DNA of 64,000 bases from Aedoeadaptatus coxii (GCF_903819215.1 NZ_CAIJCT010000016.1); one strand, 5' to 3'; positions 50,403 through 58,572 are shown, counted from the first letter of the stretch. Made by a program: numbers and translations. The notes: generated from the sequence alone by a model not told the origin.

Positions 50403-51141
50403 TTTGCTCATCCTTAATCCAGCCGAAACCTTCCGCTTCGATTCGATCGATGATTTCGTCGCCGCCTTCTTTTACGATCTTTCCGTCGCTTACGACGTGA
50501 ACAAAATCCGGTTGAATTTCTTTTAAAATTTCTCTGTGGTGGGTGATGATAATCGCCGAGCGTTCGCCGTCTAAATATTCTTTTAAGCCGCGGCTTACAG
50601 TAGCGACGGCGTCTACGTCGAGACCGGAGTCCGTTTCATCTAGAATGGCCAGTTTCGGTTCGAGCATAAGAAGCTGTAAAATCTCAGTCTTTTTGCGCTC
50701 GCCGCCGGAAAAGCCCACATTTAAATAGCGCTCAGCATATTCCGGTTTCATGTCCAAAAGTTCCATTTTTTTCTTAAGCTCTTTTTTAAACTTAATAATG
50801 GAAGTCTTTTGGCCCCGTGCCAAAAGCGCTTGACGAATAAAGTTTTCCACACTGATGCCGGGAATTTCATAAGGGGTTTGGAAACTGAGGTAAAGGCCTT
50901 TTAAAGCGCGTTTATCTGTGGTTTCGTCGCTAATGTCTTCCCCTTCAAAGAATACTTTTCCTTCGGTCATGGTGTAGGCAGGGTTTGCCATGATTACGTT
51001 GGCTAAAGTAGATTTACCACTGCCGTTTGGGCCCATAATGACGTGTACTTCGCCTTTATTGACCGTTAAATTCATTCCCTTTAGGATTTCTTTTTCTGCA
51101 ACTGAGGCGCGTACACCCTCAACTTTTAATAATGCATCCAT
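50395..51141 (-). CDS. sufC: Fe-S cluster assembly ATPase SufC
   Basis: Soluble ABC-type ATPase that drives the SufBCD scaffold, 248 aa. Motifs: Walker A IMGPNGSGKSTLANVIM, Q-loop YLSFQTPYEIPG, signature VGFSGGERKKTEILQ, Walker B LAILDETDSGLDVDA and IIITHHREIL. First gene of the sufCBDSU operon. Its promoter (TTGACG/TATAGT) is at 51191-51219, and the ATG has GGAGG about 11 bp upstream. Confidence 0.96.
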   Translation of the reverse strand: MDALLKVEGVRASVAEKEILKGMNLTVNKGEVHVIMGPNGSGKSTLANVIMANPAYTMTEGKVFFEGEDISDETTDKRALKGLYLSFQTPYEIPGISVENFIRQALLARGQKTSIIKFKKELKKKMELLDMKPEYAERYLNVGFSGGERKKTEILQLLMLEPKLAILDETDSGLDVDAVATVSRGLKEYLDGERSAIIITHHREILKEIQPDFVHVVSDGKIVKEGGDEIIDRIEAEGFGWIKDEQNA

Positions 51142-51190
51142 TTATTTTCATTTCCTCCATATATCCTATTGATCTTGTATGATATAAACA

Positions 51191-51219
51191 ACTATACCAT
51201 GACGATGAAATAGCGTCAA
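51191..51219 (-). promoter_or_regulatory. Promoter of the suf operon
   Basis: Minus-strand TTGACG (51219-51214) and TATAGT (51196-51191) with 17-bp spacing, predicted start near 51184. It stands back to back with the mutY promoter, the two -35 boxes touching at 51219/51220. Confidence 0.75.
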
Positions 51220-51254
51220 TCGCCAGTATTTAACCTTTTTGTTATAATACCCAT
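51220..51254 (+). promoter_or_regulatory. mutY promoter, leaderless arrangement
   Basis: TATAAT (51243-51248) is a perfect -10 with a TCGCCA -35-like box 17 bp upstream. The predicted start falls on the A of the mutY ATG (51255) or within one or two bases of it, and no ribosome binding site can fit. Confidence 0.65.
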
Positions 51255-52280
51255 ATGTGCATCAAATATAAAATCTTAAATTGGTATCGACCTCACGATC
51301 GCAACTTACCTTGGCGTCATACGAAAAATCCCTACGCCATATGGATCTCGGAAATTATGCTCCAACAAACTCAGGCCAATACAGTTATTCCCTATTACGA
51401 ACGTTTTATAGAAACTTTTCCCACAGTAGACGATTTGGCACTGGGGGATGAAGAAATGCTTTTAAAGCTTTGGCAGGGTCTCGGCTATTATCGCCGGGCG
51501 CGTAATTTAAAGAAGGCGGCCCTAGTCATTCACGAAAAGGGCATGCCTCAAACCTTTGAGGGTTTAAGAGAGCTTCCCGGCATCGGCGATTACACCGCCG
51601 CCGCCATTGCTTCCATCGCCTTCGACGAACCCGTGGCCGCCGTCGACGGCAATCTCCTTCGAATTTACAGCAGGCTTTACTGCGTCGATGACGTCATCGA
51701 CAGGAGCAAGGGAAAAAATAAAATCTTCGCCCTCGCTAATAAAGATATTTCAAGGGAGCGGCCGGGGGATTTTAATCAGGCTATGATGGATCTCGGCAAT
51801 AAAGTGTGTACGCCTGAAAATCCTCTCTGTCTTCTCTGCCCTTTGCGCGACGATTGCGCCGCCTTTAAAGAAGGCCGCGTGGCGGAGCTTCCCAAAAAAA
51901 CGCCGAAAAAAAAGCAGACGCTTTTAGATTACACGCTGCTGCTTTTAGATTTGGATGATTCTTTTCTCTTGGAAAAACGGGAGACGGGCCTTTTACACGG
52001 TATGTGGGGTTTTCCCCTTCTCGAAAACCATTTGAAAACGGAAGATGTACAAAAGTATTTAACGGAGCGAAATGTTATGACGCGCTCTGTAGAAAACAGG
52101 GGAAGTTACCGACATATTTTCAGCCATCGCATCTGGAATATTACCATCGTCTACGCCAAGGTCGACGCCCTCTTTGCAAAAGAGGAATCCGGCCTTTGGG
52201 TCGATAAAAAAGAACTTGAACGCTACGCCATACCATCGGCTTTTCAACCGGCACTGGAGGTTATCCATGGACTGGATTAA
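51255..52280 (+). CDS. mutY: A/G-specific adenine glycosylase
   Basis: Removes adenine paired with 8-oxoguanine. 341 aa: N-terminal LNWYRPHDRNLPWRHTKNPY, catalytic Glu33 in WISEIMLQQTQANTV, helix-hairpin-helix LPGIGDYTAAAIASIAF, catalytic Asp in AAVDGNLLRI, the 4Fe-4S ligands in VCTPENPLCLLCPLRDDC, and a C-terminal NUDIX-like 8-oxoG recognition domain (about 225-340). The start ATG 51255 fits the family N-terminus but has no ribosome binding site; the -10 TATAAT ends 7 bases upstream, so the mRNA is probably leaderless. A NUDIX gene overlaps its end, suggesting an oxidised-nucleotide repair operon. Confidence 0.94.
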   Translation: MCIKYKILNWYRPHDRNLPWRHTKNPYAIWISEIMLQQTQANTVIPYYERFIETFPTVDDLALGDEEMLLKLWQGLGYYRRARNLKKAALVIHEKGMPQTFEGLRELPGIGDYTAAAIASIAFDEPVAAVDGNLLRIYSRLYCVDDVIDRSKGKNKIFALANKDISRERPGDFNQAMMDLGNKVCTPENPLCLLCPLRDDCAAFKEGRVAELPKKTPKKKQTLLDYTLLLLDLDDSFLLEKRETGLLHGMWGFPLLENHLKTEDVQKYLTERNVMTRSVENRGSYRHIFSHRIWNITIVYAKVDALFAKEESGLWVDKKELERYAIPSAFQPALEVIHGLD

Positions 52281-52803
52281 AAACTACGAAGCTAAAAATA
52301 AAAAAGAGGCGGAGGACAAAGATCATTTGCTCCGCCTGGACGAACGATTGATTTCCGTCGATCGGAGCGCCCCCTACCACTACACCACCTCGTCTATGGT
52401 GTTGGATCGGGAAAAAAATAAACTCCTCATGATCTATCACAAAATCTATCGCTCCTGGTCGTGGCCCGGAGGCCATGTGGAGGAAGGAGAAGAGCTTTTT
52501 TACTCCGCACTTCGGGAACTCTACGAAGAGACCGGATTGCGCCGCGCCAAGCCCCTTTCCGAAAAGCCCATTGCCCTGGAGCTTATGCCCGTAGCATCTC
52601 ACGAGCGAAAGGGCGAAAAAGTGGACAGTCATTTTCACATTAATTTTTGCTTCGGATTTTGGGGCGAAGAAGGAGACACCCTTCTTCATCCCGATGAAAA
52701 CAGAATGTGGGTGCCTGTAGATAAATTAGATGCTTTTGTAGCGGAAGACCATATGCTTCCCATTTATCGCGAGCTTCTCGAAAGGATGAGATCCTATGAC
52801 TAA
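52267..52803 (+). CDS. NUDIX hydrolase, possible MutT-like
   Basis: A 178-aa NUDIX protein starting at ATG 52267 (GGAGG 7 bp upstream, inside the end of mutY); the longer frame from 52174 is not needed. The Nudix box GGHVEEGEELFYSA followed by LRELYEETGL fits the consensus. A short helical N-terminal region precedes it (WIKNYEAKNKKEAEDK). It overlaps mutY by 14 bp and DUF1275 by 8 bp. Because MutY and MutT jointly handle 8-oxoguanine, a role in cleaning oxidised nucleotides is attractive but unproved; the box alone does not tell the substrate. Confidence 0.88.
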   Translation: MDWIKNYEAKNKKEAEDKDHLLRLDERLISVDRSAPYHYTTSSMVLDREKNKLLMIYHKIYRSWSWPGGHVEEGEELFYSALRELYEETGLRRAKPLSEKPIALELMPVASHERKGEKVDSHFHINFCFGFWGEEGDTLLHPDENRMWVPVDKLDAFVAEDHMLPIYRELLERMRSYD

Positions 52804-53449
52804 ACACTCGGAATCGCTCCTATTTGCCACACTGCTGACATTGGCAGGCGGCTTACAGGATACTTATTCTTACGCCCTTCGCGGTCACGTTTTTGTAAAT
52901 GCTTTAACCGGCAATGTGGTGCTGTTGGCATTAAGTCTCGTCAATGGAGATTTTATGCAAATTTCCCACTACCTCGTTCAGATTTTGGCCTTCGCTCTCG
53001 GCGTGTACTTATCGGCGCGGATTGTCTTTTCCGAACGCCATTTCTTCGGAATCCACTGGCAACCTTTCATTTTATTCGGCGAAGTCGTTACCCTTTTCGC
53101 CGTCGGTTTTTTACCTCACAACTTCGACAATCTCGCCAATTTTTTAATGGCCACCTGTTGCGGTATTCAGGTCAATACGTTCCGTAAATTTAAAGACATT
53201 AATTTTGCCACCACCATGTGCGTCGGAAATGTGCGCACTATTATGCACCATCTCGCAGGCTTTCACCACACGAAAAAGCACGAACATCGCCACAGAAGCC
53301 GCACGGTCTTTTACATCGTCTTTGTCTTTTTCTTCGGTGCCACCGTCGGCAGCTTCTTTTTACCAATTTTAGGTATTCGCACCATTTGGATTTCGGCTCT
53401 GTTTTTGTTATTTGCATTTATTCTGTTGCACATTGAACATAGGGCTTAA
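52796..53449 (+). CDS. DUF1275 (YoaK) family membrane protein
   Basis: A 217-aa protein with six hydrophobic helices and the family signature ATLLTLAGGLQDTYSYALRG, then FVNALTGNVVLLALSL and GIQVNTFRKF. DUF1275 members are common, with unknown transport function. It overlaps the NUDIX gene by 8 bp and is the third gene of the mutY unit. A histidine-rich cytoplasmic loop (HLAGFHHTKKHEHRHRSR) between helices 5 and 6 could bind metal. Convergent with the ArsC-like gene, whose stop is adjacent. Confidence 0.87.
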   Translation: MTKHSESLLFATLLTLAGGLQDTYSYALRGHVFVNALTGNVVLLALSLVNGDFMQISHYLVQILAFALGVYLSARIVFSERHFFGIHWQPFILFGEVVTLFAVGFLPHNFDNLANFLMATCCGIQVNTFRKFKDINFATTMCVGNVRTIMHHLAGFHHTKKHEHRHRSRTVFYIVFVFFFGATVGSFFLPILGIRTIWISALFLLFAFILLHIEHRA

Positions 53450-53803
53450 TTACTTTTCCTCTTCCGCCCATTGTTTCCATACGTCGGGAGCATGCCCTAA
53501 AACGGCGCGCTTTTTGCTTCTTACAATGGGAAGTTTCATAATCGACGGATGGTCGATAATATAGGATTCCTTACTCTCCTCCGTGGCGTAGCGCACGTAG
53601 GCCAGGCCCTCTTTATCCTTAGAGTCTTCGTCGATCCATCCGTCCAAGCCGCCGATGGAGTTGGTAATGGAATCGAATTCGCCCCAGCTCAATTCTTTTT
53701 CATTTAAATCAATAAATTGGAACGAAATGCCCCGCTCTTTAAAAAAGCGTTGGGCTTTTTTCGTATTATTTGATTTTTTCGTGCCGAAAATTTGTATGCT
53801 CAT
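53450..53803 (-). CDS. ArsC/Spx-like protein lacking the redox cysteine
   Basis: A 117-aa thioredoxin-fold protein of the ArsC family: QIFGTKKSNNTKKAQRFFKE, FQFIDLNEKELSWGEF, and the late KLPIVRSKKRAVLGHAPDVW. In related Firmicute proteins the position after GTKK is Cys (or selenocysteine) followed by DTKKAERFFKERG; here it is Ser (codon TCA), and the whole protein has no cysteine at all. Thiol-based arsenate reduction or Spx-like disulfide switching is therefore impossible. It may be a binding protein. The gene is divergent from the secreted nuclease and its 3' end abuts DUF1275. Confidence 0.85.
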   Translation of the reverse strand: MSIQIFGTKKSNNTKKAQRFFKERGISFQFIDLNEKELSWGEFDSITNSIGGLDGWIDEDSKDKEGLAYVRYATEESKESYIIDHPSIMKLPIVRSKKRAVLGHAPDVWKQWAEEEK

Positions 53804-53822
53804 GATGACCTCTTTCTTCTGC

Positions 53823-53835
53823 TATACTGAATGGT
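53823..53835 (+). promoter_or_regulatory. Extended -10 promoter of the nuclease gene, leaderless arrangement
   Basis: TGC-TATACT (extended -10, hexamer 53823-53828) ends 7 bp before the ATG at 53836; no ribosome binding site occurs between them. Confidence 0.55.
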
Positions 53836-54504
53836 ATGAAACATCTACGTACTTTTCTCATTATTTTATTTTTCATCGTCGCCACATTTTTTGCCACCGA
53901 TTCTTTACATCACTCTCCTCGCGATGCGGAGGGCTATGTCGTGGAACGAGTGGTGGACGGGGACACGATTATCGCTCAAAAAGGCGATTCCTACCGAGTG
54001 CGGCTCATCGGAATCGATACGCCGGAAACCGTCCATCCCAACGGCATCGTCGAGCCTTGGGGCAAGGAGGCTTCGAATTTTACGAAAAAAAGCTTGGAAG
54101 GTAAAACAGTCTTTCTGGAATTCGACGATAAGGAAGAAGATCACTACGGCAGAAAGCTCGCCTATGTGTGGACGGAAAATCCCAAAAAAAGCGATCGTCC
54201 TAAAGAAGATATTCTATTTAATTACAAGCTCGTCGCCCTGGGCTACGCCAGAGAGCGTGCCTATCCGCCGAATGTAAAGTATCAGCGCCTTTTAAAAAAG
54301 GGTGAAGACGAAGCTATCGACGGCGACAAAGGTCTATGGGCTATTGAAGGTAATGAGGGCCCCGCCAAGGGAAATAAAAACAGCATGCTCTACCACATGC
54401 CGGGAGATCCTCAATACAAAAAAATTAAATCGAGAAATGTCGTTATGTTTAAAACGGCAAAAGAAGCGGAAAAAGCCGGCTATCAACGGGCATTTCGCAG
54501 ATAG
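53836..54504 (+). CDS. Secreted thermonuclease-like nuclease (SNase family)
   Basis: A 222-aa protein with an N-terminal hydrophobic segment (residues 5-21, signal peptide or anchor) and a staphylococcal-nuclease domain: VERVVDGDTIIAQ, RVRLIGIDTPETVHP (the Arg and Asp of the active site), and DHYGRKLAYVW. A C-terminal tail of about 45 residues (NSMLYHMPGDPQYKKI, then RNVVMFKTAKEAEKAGYQRA) resembles the Ada-type zinc/DNA-binding motif found at the end of many secreted nucleases, but without its Cys residues. It degrades nucleic acids outside the cell, for nutrition or biofilm control. The ATG has no ribosome binding site; see the promoter entry. Confidence 0.9.
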   Translation: MKHLRTFLIILFFIVATFFATDSLHHSPRDAEGYVVERVVDGDTIIAQKGDSYRVRLIGIDTPETVHPNGIVEPWGKEASNFTKKSLEGKTVFLEFDDKEEDHYGRKLAYVWTENPKKSDRPKEDILFNYKLVALGYARERAYPPNVKYQRLLKKGEDEAIDGDKGLWAIEGNEGPAKGNKNSMLYHMPGDPQYKKIKSRNVVMFKTAKEAEKAGYQRAFRR

Positions 54505-54525
54505 CGGCTATGGCCGCTTTTTTTG
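54503..54525 (+). terminator. Terminator after the nuclease gene
   Basis: AGCGGC and GCCGCT pair around TATG, followed by TTTTTTTG. Confidence 0.85.
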
Positions 54526-54530
54526 TGCTC

Positions 54531-55394
54531 TTATCTATTGAGTGGACCTACGTATTGAATTTCTCCGGGAAGAATATCCACTCTTACCTTTCCCTCTTCG
54601 TAGAAATTTTCTCCATCTAAATTAATATTGGCTTTCTCCAATAATTCAAATTCCATGGAGTCTATTGTCTTGCGATACATATCTTTTTGAAATAACCGAT
54701 CTTTTCCCACAAAAAGACAGGCTAAAAAGGGAATGACGTAGGGGAGCCGGCTCTTCCCCGCTCCGAGGAATAAAATCTTGCCGCTAAAGGGATTGGCCTC
54801 TTTAAAAATCGGAAAACCGCCGCCGTAATAGCCTCCGTTACCGAAAGTAAAGAGGGTCCATTCCCTTTCCGAATAGTATTCCTGTTGAATTTTTCGGAAG
54901 CGATAGTTTTTAACGGCGTCGAAAATTTTAAAGCTGTAACTAATGCCGCCGATCTCTTTATCTGTGGATGTATTGAGGGCGTTGACGTCGGCATCCAGCC
55001 CTACGGATGCTATGTTTAGAAAGTAACGATTATTCCATCGGCAAAGGTCCATGGAGCGCGGCAAAGCGGATTTGATGCTTTTTATAATTTCACCATAATC
55101 TCTTTTTAAGCCGAGGGTTCGCGCGAAATCATTGCCGCTGCCGGCGGGAATCAGGGAAAATCGCCGATAAGGCGTCTTCATCATCAAATTGACCGTTTGA
55201 TAGGCTGTGCCGTCGCCGCCTACTGCTACATAATGATCGAAAACTTTTAATTCTTCCTCTATGATGTTTTCGACGTAGTCGTCGTAAAACCGGTACTCTC
55301 CTTCGGAAAAAGTCTCCTCGATCATGGTTTTTATTTTTGCTTTACGGCTCTTATTTAGTTTGGGATTAACGATAAATAATATAGCCATGGACAT
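54531..55394 (-). CDS. YegS/DagK-like diacylglycerol or sphingolipid kinase
   Basis: A 287-aa lipid kinase. Motifs: FIVNPKLNKSRKAKI, VAVGGDGTAYQTVNLM with the nucleotide-binding GGDGT, and IPAGSGNDFARTLGL; C-terminal beta-sandwich with NGGYYGGGFPIF and NLDGENFYEEGKVRV. It probably phosphorylates diacylglycerol for re-use in phospholipid synthesis. Its start overlaps the stop of the cyclodeaminase-like gene by one base (TAATG), so it is the last gene of a unit running from parA through phzF-like genes. Confidence 0.9.
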   Translation of the reverse strand: MSMAILFIVNPKLNKSRKAKIKTMIEETFSEGEYRFYDDYVENIIEEELKVFDHYVAVGGDGTAYQTVNLMMKTPYRRFSLIPAGSGNDFARTLGLKRDYGEIIKSIKSALPRSMDLCRWNNRYFLNIASVGLDADVNALNTSTDKEIGGISYSFKIFDAVKNYRFRKIQQEYYSEREWTLFTFGNGGYYGGGFPIFKEANPFSGKILFLGAGKSRLPYVIPFLACLFVGKDRLFQKDMYRKTIDSMEFELLEKANINLDGENFYEEGKVRVDILPGEIQYVGPLNR

Positions 55395-55975
55395 TAAAAG
55401 CCTTGAATGGCTTCATAGTGTATCTTCGCGTTCCCTTCGATTTGCGCCATTCTCTTTTCATAGGAGGCCTTTAATGTCTCGTCTTTCAGAGATGCGAGGT
55501 TTAGGCGAACGGTGTGGGTGGCGCCTCGCAAGGCGGTTCGTGCCAAGTCTGCTGCGATGAGGGCATCGCTAAAGGCCTCTTCACCCATAAGGGGAAGGTG
55601 TTTCGCCATAAGATCCAATACTTTGCCCGCTTCTACCATTGTGGAAAGGGGAACGTCGATCGCCTTAATATAGCCTTTTTGAATGGCCGCGCTGCGTATT
55701 TTGGTTTCCTCTTCCGTATTTTTCGGCAATTTAAACGCCTTCAGCACGTCGTCAAAGGAGGTGCTGTCCTTATCGATGTTCTCTTGCAAAAATTCGGAAT
55801 GTACATCATAGAGTTCCCATGTTATATCATCGACTCCCGAAAGCTTTAATACCATTACAGCGAGTGACGACGCCAAAGCGCCGCAAAGGGCGGCTACCGA
55901 TCCGCCTCCGGGCATGGAGGTTTTATCTGCCGCTTTTTCAATATATTGACTAACGCTTAAATCGATGAGTTTCAT
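55394..55975 (-). CDS. Cyclodeaminase/cyclohydrolase family protein (FtcD C-terminal/FchA-like)
   Basis: A 193-aa helical protein from ATG 55975, which overlaps the PhzF stop as ATGA; the frame opens upstream at 56005. The start IDLSVSQYIEKAADKT and SMPGGGSVAALCGALASSLA are signatures of formiminotetrahydrofolate cyclodeaminase and methenyl-THF cyclohydrolase (FchA). Such enzymes convert formimino- or methenyl-tetrahydrofolate. No formiminotransferase gene is adjacent. It is translationally coupled on both sides (PhzF-like and lipid kinase genes). Confidence 0.9.
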   Translation of the reverse strand: MKLIDLSVSQYIEKAADKTSMPGGGSVAALCGALASSLAVMVLKLSGVDDITWELYDVHSEFLQENIDKDSTSFDDVLKAFKLPKNTEEETKIRSAAIQKGYIKAIDVPLSTMVEAGKVLDLMAKHLPLMGEEAFSDALIAADLARTALRGATHTVRLNLASLKDETLKASYEKRMAQIEGNAKIHYEAIQGF

Positions 55976-56853
55976 ATACGCATAATCCCTTCCATCACAA
56001 TACACGCCGTGCCGCCTACGTAAACTCTTCCATTTTTCTCCGATACGATGATTTCCGAGGGGCGCCCCACTTCCTGTCCTTGATGGGCAATGAGCGTCTC
56101 TTTTGTCAGTTTATTTTTTACTTTTAAATAGTAATACATAGCGCCGCTTCCCGTTCCCGTGCCCGACTCTTCCCAAATGCCGATGGCAGGCGAAAAGTTT
56201 CTCTGCTCCGCTACCCCCGTTTCCCCATCATAATAAAATAGGTGGAAGGCGAGGCAGTGGTATTTCTTAGCGAGCTCTTCCATCCGCCGGCGTTTCGGCT
56301 CCAATGTAAAGAGCACTTCCCGGTCTTTTACGGGAATTACCATGGTGACAATGCCGTTGTCGATAATGGCCGGAGCCAACGCTGCATCAGCTGCCAAATC
56401 ACCCGCTTCAATGCTAAAGGCCGATGCCACTTCTTCCAAGTCTTTCACGTCGTTCATTGAATTCATAAGGGGAAGTTCTACGTCGATAAATTTAACACCG
56501 TGGCGGCCGTATTCGATGTCCACGTGCAGTTGGCCGGCTTTAGTATATTGAACAATTCGCAGATTCTTTTCTCTAGTATTAATGTAACCTTGTTCCGCCA
56601 ACGTCCAGAAGGTCGACAGGGCGGCGTGACCCGATAGGGCAACCTCGCTCATAGGCGTAAAGTATCGAATATCATAAATGTCGCGGTCCAACTGACGCAC
56701 GCAAGTTGTTTCCGAATGATTAAGTTCCCGCGCCGCTTTTTGCATCTCGTCTTCGCTCATATTGCCTTCGGTCAACACGATTCCCGAGGGATTCCCCACG
56801 AAGGATCGATCGGTGAAGGCGTCGGTGACGAAAAATTTATACTCTCTAGTCAA
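55972..56853 (-). CDS. PhzF family isomerase/epimerase
   Basis: A 293-aa protein of the diaminopimelate-epimerase fold. Motifs: TDAFTDRSFVGNPSGIVL at the start, RELNHSETTCVRQ with the catalytic Glu, LSGHAALSTFWTLAE, and the late ESGTGTGSGAMYYYL and GRPSEIIV. Members isomerise small cyclic or amino acids; a phenazine pathway is not visible here, so the real substrate is unknown. It overlaps parB by 8 bp and the cyclodeaminase-like gene by 4 bp. Confidence 0.92.
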   Translation of the reverse strand: MTREYKFFVTDAFTDRSFVGNPSGIVLTEGNMSEDEMQKAARELNHSETTCVRQLDRDIYDIRYFTPMSEVALSGHAALSTFWTLAEQGYINTREKNLRIVQYTKAGQLHVDIEYGRHGVKFIDVELPLMNSMNDVKDLEEVASAFSIEAGDLAADAALAPAIIDNGIVTMVIPVKDREVLFTLEPKRRRMEELAKKYHCLAFHLFYYDGETGVAEQRNFSPAIGIWEESGTGTGSGAMYYYLKVKNKLTKETLIAHQGQEVGRPSEIIVSEKNGRVYVGGTACIVMEGIMRI

Positions 56854-57676
56854 TGAGTTCGCCTCCCATAATTAAATCATAAATGCGCATAAGATCGTCT
56901 TTGGAATGGTAGTCGATGACGAGCTGCCCGCGATTCATGTTCCCCTTTACCAAAGTCTTTGTGCCGAGGCGATCCATTAATTTTTCCTCGATGTCTTCGT
57001 AATAAGAGGAACGCTTGGGACGTATTACTTTTGTTTCTTCCCTCGTCTCTTCAATCGTTTGGCCCTCTTTCACCATTCGTCGAGCCTGTTGTATCTGTTT
57101 GTTTCCGTCTTTAATGGAAAGGAGAAGTTTCCCCTGACTTATAGATAATTCGCCTCTTTTAAGCATTTCTTTTACAACAGGTTCGAGTTTTAAAAGGCGC
57201 ATGGCGTTGGCGATATAGGGTCTGGATTTCCCCACGAGGGAAGCGATTTTTTCCTGGGTATAGCCGTACTTCTTTTTCAGAGTTTCATAGCCTTCTCCCT
57301 CGTCGATGGGGTTTAAGTCTTCCCTTTGAATGTTTTCTATTAAAGAGATCTGATCCACTTCCTCTTCCGTAACATCTATAAATCGCACGGGAACATCGAG
57401 AAATCCTGCCAATTTAGCCGCTCTGAGTCTTCTTTCGCCGGCAATTAACAGGTTCTGTCCGTCTTGCTTTTTAATCAATAGAGGCTGTAAAATGCCTACA
57501 TTGCGAATACTTTCCGCTAACTCTTCCAAGCTCTCATCTGAAAACTGTTTTCTCGGCTGTTTAGGGTTGGCTGTGATGTCATCTATAGGAAGGGTTTCTC
57601 GGTGTCTGTCATCATTTAAAGGCTCTGTATTGAAGAAGTTATCGAGACCTCTTCCCAAACCTCGCTTCTTTTCCAT
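56846..57676 (-). CDS. parB: Chromosome partitioning protein ParB
   Basis: CTP-dependent clamp that loads at parS and organises the origin. 276 aa. N-terminal KKRGLGRGLDNFF motif, CTPase domain with DDITANPKQPRKQF and LLIAGERRLRAAKLAG (the GERRxRA motif), then the helix-turn-helix EKIASLVGKSRPYIANAMRL, and a C-terminal dimerisation part. Its ATG shares a base with the parA stop (TAATG), and GGAGGAGG precedes it. Origin-proximal location supports chromosomal ParB (Spo0J-like), not a nucleoid-occlusion Noc. Confidence 0.95.
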   Translation of the reverse strand: MEKKRGLGRGLDNFFNTEPLNDDRHRETLPIDDITANPKQPRKQFSDESLEELAESIRNVGILQPLLIKKQDGQNLLIAGERRLRAAKLAGFLDVPVRFIDVTEEEVDQISLIENIQREDLNPIDEGEGYETLKKKYGYTQEKIASLVGKSRPYIANAMRLLKLEPVVKEMLKRGELSISQGKLLLSIKDGNKQIQQARRMVKEGQTIEETREETKVIRPKRSSYYEDIEEKLMDRLGTKTLVKGNMNRGQLVIDYHSKDDLMRIYDLIMGGELID

Positions 57677-58425
57677 TATTTCCTCCTCCTTATAATCTCA
57701 TTGGCCAGTTTTAAATAAGCTTTTGCCCCCTTACTCCCTTTATCATAAGAAATAATACTCATACCATAGGAGGGTGCTTCCGCCAAGCGAACATTTCTCG
57801 GAATAACCGTCTTAAATACAGCGTCTTTGAAATAGTTCCTTACTTCTTCCACGACTTGGGTATTTAAATTTGTTCGTCCGTCGTACATGGTAAGGAGTAC
57901 ACCTTCTATTTCGAGGTCCGGATTGAATCCGTTGCGGACAAGTTGGATCGATGCCATTAATTGAGATAGGCCTTCTAGCGCATAATACTCGCATTGTACG
58001 GGAGCGAGGATGCTGTCCGCCGCCGAAAGGGCTAAAATTGAAAGCACACCGAGAGATGGCGAACAATCCATAATTAAATAATCGTAATGATCTAATTCTT
58101 CGATCCGTTCTTTCAATTTCAATTGCCAGTTGGTCTGTTGAGCAAATTCCAATTCAATTCCGGCAAGAGAAGATCCCGAGGGTATAATGTCCAGGTTTTT
58201 CTTTACATTGACAATGGGATTTTCTTCACTGCCCAATAAAAAATCATAAACCATTGTGTCGCGATCTTTATCTATATTTAAACCGTTCGTTGCATTGGCT
58301 TGGGGATCCAGATCAACAATCAAAACGGATTTTCCTTTTTCCGCTAAAGCATCAGCAAGATTGATGACGGTCGTCGTCTTGCCTACGCCTCCTTTTTGAT
58401 TAAATACGGCGATATTTCTGCTCAT
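57676..58425 (-). CDS. parA: Chromosome partitioning ATPase ParA (Soj)
   Basis: A deviant Walker ATPase of 249 aa that works with ParB in origin segregation and control of DnaA. Motifs: IAVFNQKGGVGKTTTVINLA (Walker A with both lysines), LIVDLDPQANATNG, YLIMDCSPSLGVLS and the end LAEAPSYGMSIISYDKGSKG. The short N-terminus, without a regulatory helix-turn-helix, is typical of chromosomal Soj. It is preceded by two parS sites. Confidence 0.96.
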   Translation of the reverse strand: MSRNIAVFNQKGGVGKTTTVINLADALAEKGKSVLIVDLDPQANATNGLNIDKDRDTMVYDFLLGSEENPIVNVKKNLDIIPSGSSLAGIELEFAQQTNWQLKLKERIEELDHYDYLIMDCSPSLGVLSILALSAADSILAPVQCEYYALEGLSQLMASIQLVRNGFNPDLEIEGVLLTMYDGRTNLNTQVVEEVRNYFKDAVFKTVIPRNVRLAEAPSYGMSIISYDKGSKGAKAYLKLANEIIRRRK

Positions 58426-58483
58426 TTTTTCACTTCCTTCTTATTCATAGTATCAAAAACAATTACAAATAAAAAGAGAAGAA

Positions 58484-58499
58484 TGTTCCATGTGGAACA
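58484..58499. promoter_or_regulatory. parS site 1
   Basis: TGTTCCATGTGGAACA, a near-perfect 16-bp palindrome (perfect form has CG at the centre) close to the bacterial consensus TGTTnCACGTGAAACA. It lies 59 bp upstream of parA. Confidence 0.9.
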
Positions 58500-58541
58500 T
58501 TCTTCTCCGTCTAAAGTTATTGTTATACGTAAGCTTTAAAA

Positions 58542-58557
58542 TGTTCCACGTGGAACA
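58542..58557. promoter_or_regulatory. parS site 2
   Basis: TGTTCCACGTGGAACA, a perfect palindrome, 58 bp from site 1 start to start. It is between the membrane protein gene and parA. Confidence 0.93.
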
Positions 58558-58572
58558 TTTTGTGTTTTTATT

